Source of the DNA: a virus
IMG/VR virus record: IMGVR_UViG_3300005466_000035
Coordinates: 1-48,975 of that record
DNA: 48,975 nt
Strand: one strand, 5' to 3'
The notes under the pieces were generated by a model. That model searched no databases. It had not been told where the DNA came from and saw nothing but the letters and a program-made list of their open reading frames with translations. The position numbers and the translations under genes are program-made. Within the stretch, counting starts at the first letter, position 1. Each line of letters starts with the position of its first letter. Below are positions 38,397 to 45,461 of the stretch, piece by piece.

Positions 38397-40372
38397 TGCC
38401 CACGAGCAAATTCAGCAAGGGCTACAAGAAGAAGCCGGGTTCAACTCCGCCGCAGGGACCTCCCCCGGCTCCTCCGAGTCACAGCGGCGGGACCTCCGGG
38501 GACCTCTCGATTCCCGGCTACACCCCTTCGACTCCGACCACGCCCTACAACCCGAGCGCACCCCCGACTCCGGTCCAGCAGCAGATCCGGCACAAACGGG
38601 CGACGCCTTCCACCTCTACCGCCAACCCGCTCGCGGACCAGTACCTGCTCTCCCGCCTGGTCGACCTCGTAACCCCCGGCCCCACGGCCGCTGAGATCGC
38701 TCAGGCCGCCTCCACCCTCGGAGTGAAGCCGAAGGCCCTCAGCGCGGGAGTGTCTAGCGCTGCTGGGGGTGTGAGCGCCGGGATCAAAGAGCTGGGACGA
38801 GACGTAGCCGAAGGCGTGAAAGAGGCGACGAAGCTTCCGGACCACCGGGTCGTGCGCGCCTTCGGTCACAAAACGCTCGGGACCCCAACCCTTCGTCAGG
38901 TCTCCCAGGCTTACGACAAGGGCCAACTGGGGGTCAACCGGAAAGGCAAGCTGACGGTGCCCGCGACGAGACACGCCGCGCAAGGTCTTGCCGCTGCTCG
39001 GAAGGAGTATCGGACGAGAGCCGTACCCCACGTCAGCGGTGTCCCGAACGAAGACCAGAGGCGCTTCGCCATCTCGCTCTCCAAGCACTCAAAGCTCCCC
39101 CTGAAGCTAGCGGCTGAATGGGCACTCCAGGAGGGCGGCGGCTGGGGCTCAGATGGAGTCAGTGGAGGTGAAGCCGGAGAACAGAACTGGCTCGGCGTCG
39201 GCTATCCCGGGGAACCGACGGCCATGAGCCGGTCCCACTATTTCAACGGCGTCACTCCCGAGCAGGCCGGTAAGAACACCGCCCTCTGGCTTGAAGGAAA
39301 GATCGGCGGGGAGTTCGACTACCACGCCGCCGATTCGATCATCGGCATCTCACGCCTAGCCAAGAGCGGGGCGTCGGAAGAAGAGATCCGCCGATACATC
39401 GAAGGACCGTCGGCTTGGGGTACCGGGCAAATATCTCAGTCGGGAGTGACCGTGTCCGGGGGCAAGGCTCCGCCTGCGATTACGCAACAACTCCAGGCGG
39501 CATCCCGCTTGGCCGCCAGCCTCGGTATTCCGACGCACCAAGCAAAGAACGCCGAGCCCGAAAAGCCGCCGTGGCTACTGGCGGGTGGCCCGAAGAACGT
39601 CAAGCACGCAGTCGAAGTTGTCGGCAAGGAGCCACTGAAGAAGTGGTTGAAGCCGACGAACTCCGGAACGGCTGGCTATTGGCGGAACATCGCGACGCTC
39701 AACCCGGTGTTCGCGGGCCAGCTTGTCAAGTTGGCAAAGGCCACGGGGGAACCGATCGTCGTCACTAGCGGCTACCGATCCACGGAGGATCAGGAAGCCA
39801 TCGATCCGGGAACCAACCCGGCGGCGCCCCCCGGCTATTCAGCACATCAATTCGGCATGGCAGCCGACACCGAAATGTCCCAGCGACAGGCGGAACTCGC
39901 ACCCCAGTTCGGGCTTGAGCATGGCGCAGCCGGTCCGGGCGTGGCTGACCCGCCACATACGGAGCTAACCGACATGGGGCTCATCAAGAAGGCGATGCAG
40001 TACGGACCGATCCGATCCGGCTACGCACCTGACGGGTGGCAGTCGGTTGGTGATTTGGGAAGTTTCACGGCTCCGGCGAATCTCGCTGAAGGCGGGGAAA
40101 GCTACGGCGGAGGGGCGGCTACCGGTGCGGCGATAGGCGGTGCGCTACCGACTGCAAGCGGCGGCGGCGCGCCCAGCGTGGCCGCTCAGAAGAAGCAGGG
40201 GATCGCCCCGGCCGTCTCATTGGGTCAGGTCCCCATCAGCTCTCTGCTCGACGTCCACTCCCCGCTCCCGCGGGCATTCCAACAGTTCGAGCTAGGCGAA
40301 GCGCCTGAAGAAGAAGGATCGGGGGTAGACGAAGGCACCATCGCTCGCATCCTCAGGGGGAGGCGGCGGTAA
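38396..40372 (+). CDS. Virion cell-wall hydrolase: glycosidase-like plus M15 peptidase, 658 aa
   Basis: The N-terminus shares a tag with the 1211-aa protein (MPTS..FS.GYK, SGGTSGDLSIP). A lysozyme/glucosaminidase-like domain (about residues 215-350) contains LAAEWALQEGGGWG, with a candidate catalytic Glu, and later WLEGKIGGEFDY. A second domain (about 435-545) has the M15 pattern: VVTSGYRSTEDQ, YSAHQFGMAAD (zinc His and Asp) and DPPHTEL (third zinc His). It would cut both glycan and peptide bonds during DNA entry. Gly/Ala-rich tail. Confidence 0.75.
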   Translation: MPTSKFSKGYKKKPGSTPPQGPPPAPPSHSGGTSGDLSIPGYTPSTPTTPYNPSAPPTPVQQQIRHKRATPSTSTANPLADQYLLSRLVDLVTPGPTAAEIAQAASTLGVKPKALSAGVSSAAGGVSAGIKELGRDVAEGVKEATKLPDHRVVRAFGHKTLGTPTLRQVSQAYDKGQLGVNRKGKLTVPATRHAAQGLAAARKEYRTRAVPHVSGVPNEDQRRFAISLSKHSKLPLKLAAEWALQEGGGWGSDGVSGGEAGEQNWLGVGYPGEPTAMSRSHYFNGVTPEQAGKNTALWLEGKIGGEFDYHAADSIIGISRLAKSGASEEEIRRYIEGPSAWGTGQISQSGVTVSGGKAPPAITQQLQAASRLAASLGIPTHQAKNAEPEKPPWLLAGGPKNVKHAVEVVGKEPLKKWLKPTNSGTAGYWRNIATLNPVFAGQLVKLAKATGEPIVVTSGYRSTEDQEAIDPGTNPAAPPGYSAHQFGMAADTEMSQRQAELAPQFGLEHGAAGPGVADPPHTELTDMGLIKKAMQYGPIRSGYAPDGWQSVGDLGSFTAPANLAEGGESYGGGAATGAAIGGALPTASGGGAPSVAAQKKQGIAPAVSLGQVPISSLLDVHSPLPRAFQQFELGEAPEEEGSGVDEGTIARILRGRRR

Positions 40373-40731
40373 TGAACGGAGACGACATGGCAGCCACCGT
40401 CGCGGAAACCCAGCGGAACGCCCGCGAGATCGAAAAGCTGCGGGAACGCAACCACGAATACGGCAACGTCTTGCAGGAGTTGAAGGTGCTCGTAGGCGGG
40501 GTGGACCAGAAGCTCGACGCGACCCATACTTCCGTCAAGGGGCGGATCGCCGAGTTGCGGGCCGAGGTTAAGGAAGATCTGACGGAAATCAAAGTCCAGA
40601 CCAAGGAGACGAACGGCCGCGTCACCGAGGGGGAACGGCAGATCTCGCGGCTCCAGGGGGGGTTGGCGATGATCGCCGTTGGTCTCCCCATCATTACGGG
40701 CTTGGCCTTCTTCACCCTTGAACGGGTGTAA
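40372..40731 (+). CDS. XhlA-like holin-associated protein, 119 aa
   Basis: A long coiled coil (about residues 8-90, with LKVLVGGVDQKLDATHTSVK) ends in one C-terminal membrane segment (LAMIAVGLPIITGLAFF, about 98-114). This is the layout of XhlA-type lysis helpers that act next to endolysin genes. ATG shares a base with the upstream stop. It lies directly before the endolysin. Confidence 0.7.
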   Translation: MNGDDMAATVAETQRNAREIEKLRERNHEYGNVLQELKVLVGGVDQKLDATHTSVKGRIAELRAEVKEDLTEIKVQTKETNGRVTEGERQISRLQGGLAMIAVGLPIITGLAFFTLERV

Positions 40732-40779
40732 GGCTCGACCCTTACAGTCCGTCCGGTGAGGGGCGCACACTGCCGCCCC

Positions 40780-41619
40780 ATGACTTCGAAGAAAGCGGTT
40801 CACCGGCCCCTGTCTCTGCACTCCCCGAAGCTCCGCGGCGATGACGTTCACGCCCTCCAGAGCTCGATCAACAAGCAGTACGACCACTTCAAAATCGATC
40901 GGGAGATTGAGGTCGACGGGGTGCTGGGAGGCGAGACTTTCGACACGGCCGAGGAGATCGCAACTTGCCTCGGAGTCGTCGGCGAGGGCCAGTCCAAGCT
41001 GAAGCGCCACACCATCTCCGAGGCCACGCAGAAGCTGATCCGGGGTCGGGACCTGACCGACGAGGAGAAGCAGGCTCAGGCCCGTCGGCAGAGGTACCGC
41101 ACGACGCTCCGCAAGCGCTACGACAAGTCCCCCGGCGAGAAGGCGATCGCTAAGGCAATGGACTTGGTCGGCGTCCATGAGCAGCCGGCGGGGTCGAACC
41201 TCGGACCCGTGGTCACCAAGATGGAGGAGTTCACGGGCTACGACGTTCCGCCAGGCGTTTACTGGTGCGGGTGTTGCGCCTGCTGGATTGTCGTCCACCT
41301 AGGAGGGGCGCGCATCCCGAATCGAATCCGTCTCGGCTTCGCGCCCTACATCACTGCCGACGCTCTCGCGCACACCAACGGCCTGAAGGCGGTCAGTGTC
41401 CATAAGGCCCGTCCGGGCGATCTTGGTTCCCTTTGGGACGGCGAGCACGTCGTCACGGTCCGCGAGCCGGTCAAGCCCGGCGACACGATGGTCAAGACGA
41501 TCGAGGGGAACACTTCCGCCTCCAACGGGTCCCAGTCCAACGGCGGCGAGGTCGCGCTGAAGGAACGGCCGATCGGGGACTTCGACCGCGGCATCGTCGC
41601 CCGACCGGATTGGAGCTGA
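40780..41619 (+). CDS. Endolysin, CHAP-type amidase/peptidase, 279 aa
   Basis: The N-terminal part (about residues 1-60) fits a peptidoglycan-binding fold with VLGGETFDTAEEIA. The catalytic part starts at about 125 (AKAMDLVGVHEQPAGSN), shows a Cys in VYWCGCCACWIV (about 163-174), a His in DGEHVVTV (about 222-229) and IEGNTS near the end, the Cys-His-Asn pattern of CHAP domains. ATG 40780 is preferred to GTG 40756. The cluster CWCGCCAC-like Cys run is unusual for a CHAP site. Confidence 0.7.
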   Translation: MTSKKAVHRPLSLHSPKLRGDDVHALQSSINKQYDHFKIDREIEVDGVLGGETFDTAEEIATCLGVVGEGQSKLKRHTISEATQKLIRGRDLTDEEKQAQARRQRYRTTLRKRYDKSPGEKAIAKAMDLVGVHEQPAGSNLGPVVTKMEEFTGYDVPPGVYWCGCCACWIVVHLGGARIPNRIRLGFAPYITADALAHTNGLKAVSVHKARPGDLGSLWDGEHVVTVREPVKPGDTMVKTIEGNTSASNGSQSNGGEVALKERPIGDFDRGIVARPDWS

Positions 41620-41620
41620 G

Positions 41621-41809
41621 ATGGCATCTGAGACTAGAAGCGGCGAGCAGTCAGGATCGCCGGTAGGCCGGCAGTTCAAGGTCGAGCGCGTCATCGAGGA
41701 GTACGTGCCCGGAGGAGCTGCCTATTGGCTGGTCTGTGCCGACGAAAAGCCGCTTGAGCCTCTGGTCGAGGGGCAGATCCTCGAGGTCGTGAAGGGACCC
41801 GATTCGTGA
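41621..41809 (+). CDS. Lysis-region protein, 62 aa
   Basis: ATG 1 nt after the endolysin stop. Acidic, with a beta-rich middle (FKVERVIEEYVPGGAAYWLV) and end (GQILEVVKGP). No membrane helix. Supported by its overlap with the holin-like gene. Function unknown. Confidence 0.55.
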   Translation: MASETRSGEQSGSPVGRQFKVERVIEEYVPGGAAYWLVCADEKPLEPLVEGQILEVVKGPDS

Positions 41810-41985
41810 AGGCGATCGCCAAGCTGCTCTACAACGACCCGGTCGTCTGTCTGGGCGTCCTGACGGGAGGGCTCGGTGCTCTGGCCATGTCGGGCCTGAT
41901 TCCGGGCTGGGTTCCGGTGGCCGAGGTTGCCGCTGCCACGCCCGTCACGCGGTACTTCACGCGCCCCGACAAGCCGCGTCGATAG
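41806..41985 (+). CDS. Holin-like membrane protein, 59 aa
   Basis: GTGA overlap. A hydrophobic stretch (VVCLGVLTGGLGALAMSGLI, about residues 13-32) is followed by a second, weaker one (WVPVAEVAAAT) and a basic tail (TRYFTRPDKPRR). Short proteins with one or two helices, a basic C-terminus and a place after the endolysin are typical holins. Confidence 0.65.
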   Translation: MKAIAKLLYNDPVVCLGVLTGGLGALAMSGLIPGWVPVAEVAAATPVTRYFTRPDKPRR

Positions 41986-41986
41986 C

Positions 41987-42017
41987 GGGTCGGCCACATC
42001 GGCCTAGCAGCCGACCC
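41987..42017 (+). terminator. Terminator-like hairpin at the end of the late operon
   Basis: GGGTCGGC (41987-41994) pairs with GCCGACCC (42010-42017) over a 15-nt loop, immediately after the holin stop. No T-run. It is the last feature of the late genes before a new promoter. Confidence 0.6.
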
Positions 42018-42028
42018 AACGAAGACTC

Positions 42029-42058
42029 TAGACCGATCAGCCCGTATCGGGATATGAT
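42029..42058 (+). promoter_or_regulatory. Sigma70-type promoter
   Basis: TAGACC (42029-42034), 18 bp, TATGAT (42053-42058). It lies after the late terminator and 20 nt before a structured leader, and would drive 42137 and the winged-helix regulator. Confidence 0.55.
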
Positions 42059-42077
42059 CGACCTCGTTCCGTAAAAC

Positions 42078-42125
42078 GCCCCCGCGTCGAAAGGGTAGAT
42101 CCGACCGGGGGCATGGCACAGGAGG
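42078..42125 (+). promoter_or_regulatory. Structured 5' leader with AGGAGG
   Basis: GCCCCCG-C-GTCG (42078-42089) pairs with CGAC-CGGGGGC (42102-42112): 11 pairs with one bulged C. AGGAGG (42120-42125) follows 8 nt later and ATG 42137 after a further 11 nt. The stem could expose or protect the RBS; ligand or protein partner unknown. Confidence 0.5.
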
Positions 42126-42136
42126 TATCAGCTCCC

Positions 42137-42367
42137 ATGCGTTTCGAAACCTATAGGGGGAACCCGCTCGAATGGAGCGAGAGTCCGCGAGTAGTACCGG
42201 CCCCGCCTGGCCGTAGGGCCGGCGCCGGATCTCAGGTGCTCTTGGTGAAGGAGATCGCCGCAATGACGCTGGGAACGCTGCCGAGCTTCAAAATACTCAC
42301 CTCCCTTCGTAGGCCGATGGACGAGCCCGTGAAGCATGGGCGGGGAGGCGGACGGCAGCGTGGGTAA
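42137..42367 (+). CDS. Small protein behind structured leader, 76 aa
   Basis: AGGAGG lies 11 nt upstream. The sequence is basic and Pro/Gly-rich with one more ordered part (VLLVKEIAAMTLGTLPSFKILTS quoted only as its centre, about residues 34-55). It ends in an Arg/Gly tail overlapping the regulator gene. No family recognised. It could be a leader-controlled small regulator. Confidence 0.45.
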   Translation: MRFETYRGNPLEWSESPRVVPAPPGRRAGAGSQVLLVKEIAAMTLGTLPSFKILTSLRRPMDEPVKHGRGGGRQRG

Positions 42368-42965
42368 AGCAACGACGCGCCTCCCGCTAGGGGCAGATCC
42401 ACGAATCCTCAAGCTCCTGAGCAATCCGTTTCGCTACAAGGTCTTCTCGAAGCTCGGCGAACGACCCTGGAGCGCCACGCAGCTTGCGCCCGTCCTGGGC
42501 GAGACGCCGGAACGTGTCCGCGAAGAGATCCGCGTACTCCGGAAGGAAGGTCTGGCGGAGCTAGTAAGAACGGAGGCCGGCCCGGACGGAGGACGGGTCC
42601 ACCTGTACAGGGCGGAGCGTTTCTACTTCACCGAGGAGGAATGGGCCGCGCTCCCGGAGGAGGTCCGGACCACCGGAAGCTTCGCGTTGCTCCATCTCAT
42701 GTTCGCTGAAGCCTTGAACGCGTTGGAGAGCGGCACCCTCGAGTCGCGCTCGGACCGCGTGCTCGCCCGCTACCCGGCTTCAACTGACGCCGAGGGGGCA
42801 AAGCAGATCGAAGAGATCATGGTCCGCGCCCTCGAAGAAGTTGAAGCGGCCGTCACCGAAAGCCTAAGCCGGTGCGCTGAGGGAGAGGAGGCGCCGATCC
42901 GCTTGATGACGAGCTTCATGTCGATCCCGGTCGACGAGAGTGGCGGGGTAATTTCCCCCCCTTGA
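42360..42965 (+). CDS. ArsR-like winged-helix regulator, 201 aa
   Basis: ILKLLSNPFRYKVFSKLGER, then ATQLAPVLGETPERVREEIR and VLRKEGLAELVRTE (about residues 16-75), is an ArsR-type winged helix: dimer helix, HTH, recognition helix and wing. The C-terminal 120 residues are helical and acidic, perhaps a dimer or sensor domain. GGGGAGG is 11 nt before GTG 42360, preferred to ATG 42336. Near the immunity genes it is a candidate regulator of lysogeny or of late genes. Confidence 0.7.
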   Translation: MGKATTRLPLGADPRILKLLSNPFRYKVFSKLGERPWSATQLAPVLGETPERVREEIRVLRKEGLAELVRTEAGPDGGRVHLYRAERFYFTEEEWAALPEEVRTTGSFALLHLMFAEALNALESGTLESRSDRVLARYPASTDAEGAKQIEEIMVRALEEVEAAVTESLSRCAEGEEAPIRLMTSFMSIPVDESGGVISPP

Positions 42966-43047
42966 CGACCTTCATCTTCACCTGTTGACTGCGCGAAAGG
43001 TTGTTCCCAATGGAGCAATTTGAAGCAAACAGAACAGGGGAGAGCGG

Positions 43048-43305
43048 GTGGCAGACGAAAGCCGGGCGCCGGCGCTGATATTCGGGGAGAAGGTCGAGCG
43101 GGTCCGGGAGAATCTAGAAGCGGGCGCCTACTACGCGCTCTGGAGCCTCTACGAACTGGACCCCGTCAATGAGCCGAGGGAGTTCAGGAGGGCGAGGCTT
43201 TCCCTCGACCGTTCCCTTTCCCGCCCCGGCGACCGGCAACTCGAGCAGCCGGGAGAGGAAGATCGGCCTCCGCTGAAATTGCTTCCAGGGCCTGAAGGTT
43301 CTTGA
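43048..43305 (+). CDS. Small protein facing the repressor gene, 85 aa
   Basis: GTG start after AGGGGAGAG. The first 50 residues are helical and aromatic (AYYALWSLYELDPVN). The Pro/Arg-rich end overlaps the 3' end of the leftward repressor gene by about 120 bp. Convergent overlap suggests antisense interference or that one tail is dispensable. No family recognised. Confidence 0.5.
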   Translation: MADESRAPALIFGEKVERVRENLEAGAYYALWSLYELDPVNEPREFRRARLSLDRSLSRPGDRQLEQPGEEDRPPLKLLPGPEGS

Positions 43306-43594
43306 TGGCCGCGTCGAAGCCACCGATCTCGTCGTCGGAGGGATCGAAGAGACGCCGAGCCTGCCACATGCGGTACTCCGCGAAGGTCTCTGGCTCGATT
43401 AGGAGGGCAGCGGCCACGAACTCGATCAGTCCGATGCTCGGTTTCGCCCCTTCGGAGAGCACCGGGTGGAGGACTCCCATTGAGCGTGGATCGTCCGAAT
43501 GCCGTTCGCCCCTCCGGATCAGCTCCCGTCGACTGATGCCCTCTGCGTCAAGCAGCATCTGGACGGTCTCGCGAAACGGCTTGATGCTCCTCAT
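43184..43594 (-). CDS. Leftward HTH repressor-like protein, 136 aa
   Basis: The clearest minus-strand gene. FRETVQMLLDAEGISRRELIRRG and later PSIGLIEFVAAALLIEPETF (about residues 7-70) form an XRE-like helical DNA-binding domain; EYRMWQARRLFDPSDDE resembles sequences after such domains in actinobacterial repressors. The tail is basic (RGGKGNGRGK). ATG with GGGAGAGGAAGGGAG just upstream; TTG 43645 is less likely. Divergent from the Cro-like gene across the palindrome at 43670. Probably the prophage repressor. Confidence 0.7.
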   Translation of the reverse strand: MRSIKPFRETVQMLLDAEGISRRELIRRGERHSDDPRSMGVLHPVLSEGAKPSIGLIEFVAAALLIEPETFAEYRMWQARRLFDPSDDEIGGFDAAIKNLQALEAISAEADLPLPAARVAGRRGGKGNGRGKASPS

Positions 43595-43659
43595 TGCTCC
43601 CTTCCTCTCCCCGCGATCTCGGTCGAACCTGCCCCACCGGAGCAAGAACCTAACGCAAA

Positions 43660-43687
43660 TTGCACCGCTAGCGCTAGCGCTTGTACT
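43660..43687 (+). promoter_or_regulatory. Immunity-region promoter with palindromic operator
   Basis: TTGCAC (43660-43665), 16 bp, TGTACT (43682-43687). The spacer holds GCTAGCGCTAGC (43667-43678) and AGCGCTAGCGCT (43670-43681), two overlapping perfect 12-bp palindromes. It lies between the divergent repressor and Cro-like genes, where a repressor would block the early rightward transcript. Confidence 0.6.
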
Positions 43688-43727
43688 TGTTTCCGTCTGA
43701 CGGGTCTGATTCAGTCGTAGCTGTCAT

Positions 43728-43952
43728 ATGTCACCCAAACACGTAACATCCCTCAGCGACCTCCTTCTGTCACGCGACCGGACGGGCCAATGGCTCGCAA
43801 GGGAGTTGGACACCACCGAATCCACGGTCTCTAAGTGGCGGCGCGGGCTGGTTCCGAGCAAGACGAATCGGGAGCGGATCTACGCGAAGCTGGAGGCCAC
43901 CGAATCTGAGATCGCCCTGCTCGGCTGGGAGAAGGAGCCGGCGGGTGTCTGA
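43728..43952 (+). CDS. Cro-like HTH regulator, 74 aa
   Basis: SLSDLLLSRDRTGQWLAREL, then TTESTVSKWRRGLVPSK (about residues 6-42), is a typical XRE/Cro HTH, with STVSKWRRG the recognition helix. The rest forms one more helix. It has no clear Shine-Dalgarno, so may be weakly translated or use a short leader. Divergent from the repressor; probably counteracts it and starts lytic growth. Confidence 0.75.
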   Translation: MSPKHVTSLSDLLLSRDRTGQWLARELDTTESTVSKWRRGLVPSKTNRERIYAKLEATESEIALLGWEKEPAGV

Positions 43953-44304
43953 TCAAGCCCCGGATCCCATGGCGATGCTCGAAGTGATCGAGGAGTCGCG
44001 CCAAAGGGCGATGGCCCAGCGAGACGCTGCTGTTGAGCACATGGCATCTGCTGCCGTGTCCGCCCTGGTAGCCGGTGAAGACATTCGTCGAATTGCCAAG
44101 GCGTGCGGCTTCGATCTGGAGGCCCCTCCTGTCGTTCGGACCGAGTCGGGAGGCAGCTTTTTCGCCATCTCGTGGGGGGTGAAGAGCGAATCGCAGGTAG
44201 AGCGCTTCGCTCAGTGGCTCGGTGAAGCGGTGCGAAACATGGCGCTGGCGAAGATCGGTGAGAACGGAATCGAGACTGCCGTTCCGGAGGTCCCCAATGC
44301 CTGA
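43945..44304 (+). CDS. Early rightward protein, 119 aa
   Basis: GTG inside the end of the Cro-like gene. A helical N-terminal half (about residues 9-55, with MLEVIEESRQRAMAQRDAAV) contains IRRIAKACGF, which may be a second HTH-like segment. The C-terminal half is beta-like then helical (ESQVERFAQWLGEAVRNMAL). No family recognised. Overlaps the recombination gene. Confidence 0.55.
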   Translation: MSDQAPDPMAMLEVIEESRQRAMAQRDAAVEHMASAAVSALVAGEDIRRIAKACGFDLEAPPVVRTESGGSFFAISWGVKSESQVERFAQWLGEAVRNMALAKIGENGIETAVPEVPNA

Positions 44305-45319
44305 CACGCAGCAGAAAGACCTTCAAGCTTCGGCGAACGTGGGCGGAGCGGGTCGGCCCACGGACCCGTCCAGCGTCACGCCGGAGGTCTCCGGGAAACA
44401 GTCCTCTTCCCTTCCCGGGACCACCGCGCAGGCCGACTCCGGACCGGACTCTCCCCAGATCAACGGTCCGGAGTCGCCTGCGCCCTTTTCAACCTCTGAC
44501 CTCGCGGTGCCGGAGGACCAGCGGATCTACCAAGCACTGACGGCTGCCGACGAGCGACAGATCATCGCCGAGATCGAGGGCCGGGCCCTTGGGGCGATGG
44601 TCTACTCGTTCCCCAGCGAAGGCGGTAAGGCGACTGGCCTCTCATGGAAGGGTGTCCAGGAGGCCGTCCGCCAGATGAATACCCGGCAGATGGGCCGGAT
44701 CAAGATCGCCAGCGAGCCCATCCCGAGCTTCGAGGAGATCGCGGTCGATGTCGACACCGGTAAGCGGAACGACGACGGGCAGCCGATCAAGGAAGCGCGC
44801 CGAGCGATGAGATGCACCGTCTACGGAATTGACGAGGTCTACGGCTCGGCTCGCTTCGGCACTGCCACTCAGCTTCGCGACTTCAAGTCGAAAAAGAAAG
44901 ACAAGAAGGGGAACCCGATCTGGTTCTCCGACTCCTTCGCCGACGCGAAGGCATTGTCGAAGGCTCAGCGCAACGCGATGGAGGGGATGCTGCCGCTGGA
45001 GCTCGTGGAAGAGCTGAAAGCCGCGTACATCGGGAAGGGCTCCGTCGAATACATCAACGCCGTTGCGGTCGACGCGACTGACATGCCGCCGGCACTTGAC
45101 GACGATCGGGCCAAAGCCCTCGGAGATGAGATCCGGAAGCTTTACGCCGACTTCAAGAAGATCCACCCGGACGGGATGAAGGCGATGCCGCCGGCCGAGT
45201 TCAATCGCTACTTCGTCGCCGCGCAGCACTCCCACGAGCGGCTTGAGGACTTCAAGTCCCACATGGAGCAGCGCGTCGAGGAGGCCCAAACGAAGGCCAA
45301 GGGGAAGGCCGATGCCTGA
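44297..45319 (+). CDS. Candidate single-strand-annealing recombination protein, 340 aa
   Basis: A Pro/Ser-rich, disordered N-terminus of about 75 residues is followed by a conserved-looking core: GLSWKGVQEAVRQMN (about 114-128), strands with EEIAVDVDTG and AMRCTVYGIDEV, and ALSKAQRNAMEGMLPLELVEE (about 218-238; cited in part), a motif like the KAQRNA helix of several uncharacterised recombination-associated proteins. The tail is helical and charged. Next to a RecB-like nuclease, an annealase role is inferred. ATG 44297 overlaps the upstream stop. Confidence 0.55.
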   Translation: MPDTQQKDLQASANVGGAGRPTDPSSVTPEVSGKQSSSLPGTTAQADSGPDSPQINGPESPAPFSTSDLAVPEDQRIYQALTAADERQIIAEIEGRALGAMVYSFPSEGGKATGLSWKGVQEAVRQMNTRQMGRIKIASEPIPSFEEIAVDVDTGKRNDDGQPIKEARRAMRCTVYGIDEVYGSARFGTATQLRDFKSKKKDKKGNPIWFSDSFADAKALSKAQRNAMEGMLPLELVEELKAAYIGKGSVEYINAVAVDATDMPPALDDDRAKALGDEIRKLYADFKKIHPDGMKAMPPAEFNRYFVAAQHSHERLEDFKSHMEQRVEEAQTKAKGKADA

Positions 45320-45461
45320 GACCGTCGTCCTGGCCGGGATGGTCGTGCTCGGCTTCCTGGTCCTCTACGCCGAGATCCGACTTGAGCGCTTCCGCACCCA
45401 GAGGCGTGAGGATCGGGTCGCCGCCGAAGAACGGGCGATTGAGCGAGGCGAGTTCCGATGA
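45312..45461 (+). CDS. Small membrane protein, 49 aa
   Basis: ATG inside the end of the annealase-like gene; ATGA overlap with the nuclease. A single hydrophobic helix (VVLAGMVVLGFLVLYAEIRL, about residues 4-23) is followed by a charged Arg/Glu tail. It sits between two recombination genes, unusual for a membrane protein. It might anchor or regulate them, or block superinfection. Confidence 0.6.
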   Translation: MPETVVLAGMVVLGFLVLYAEIRLERFRTQRREDRVAAEERAIERGEFR

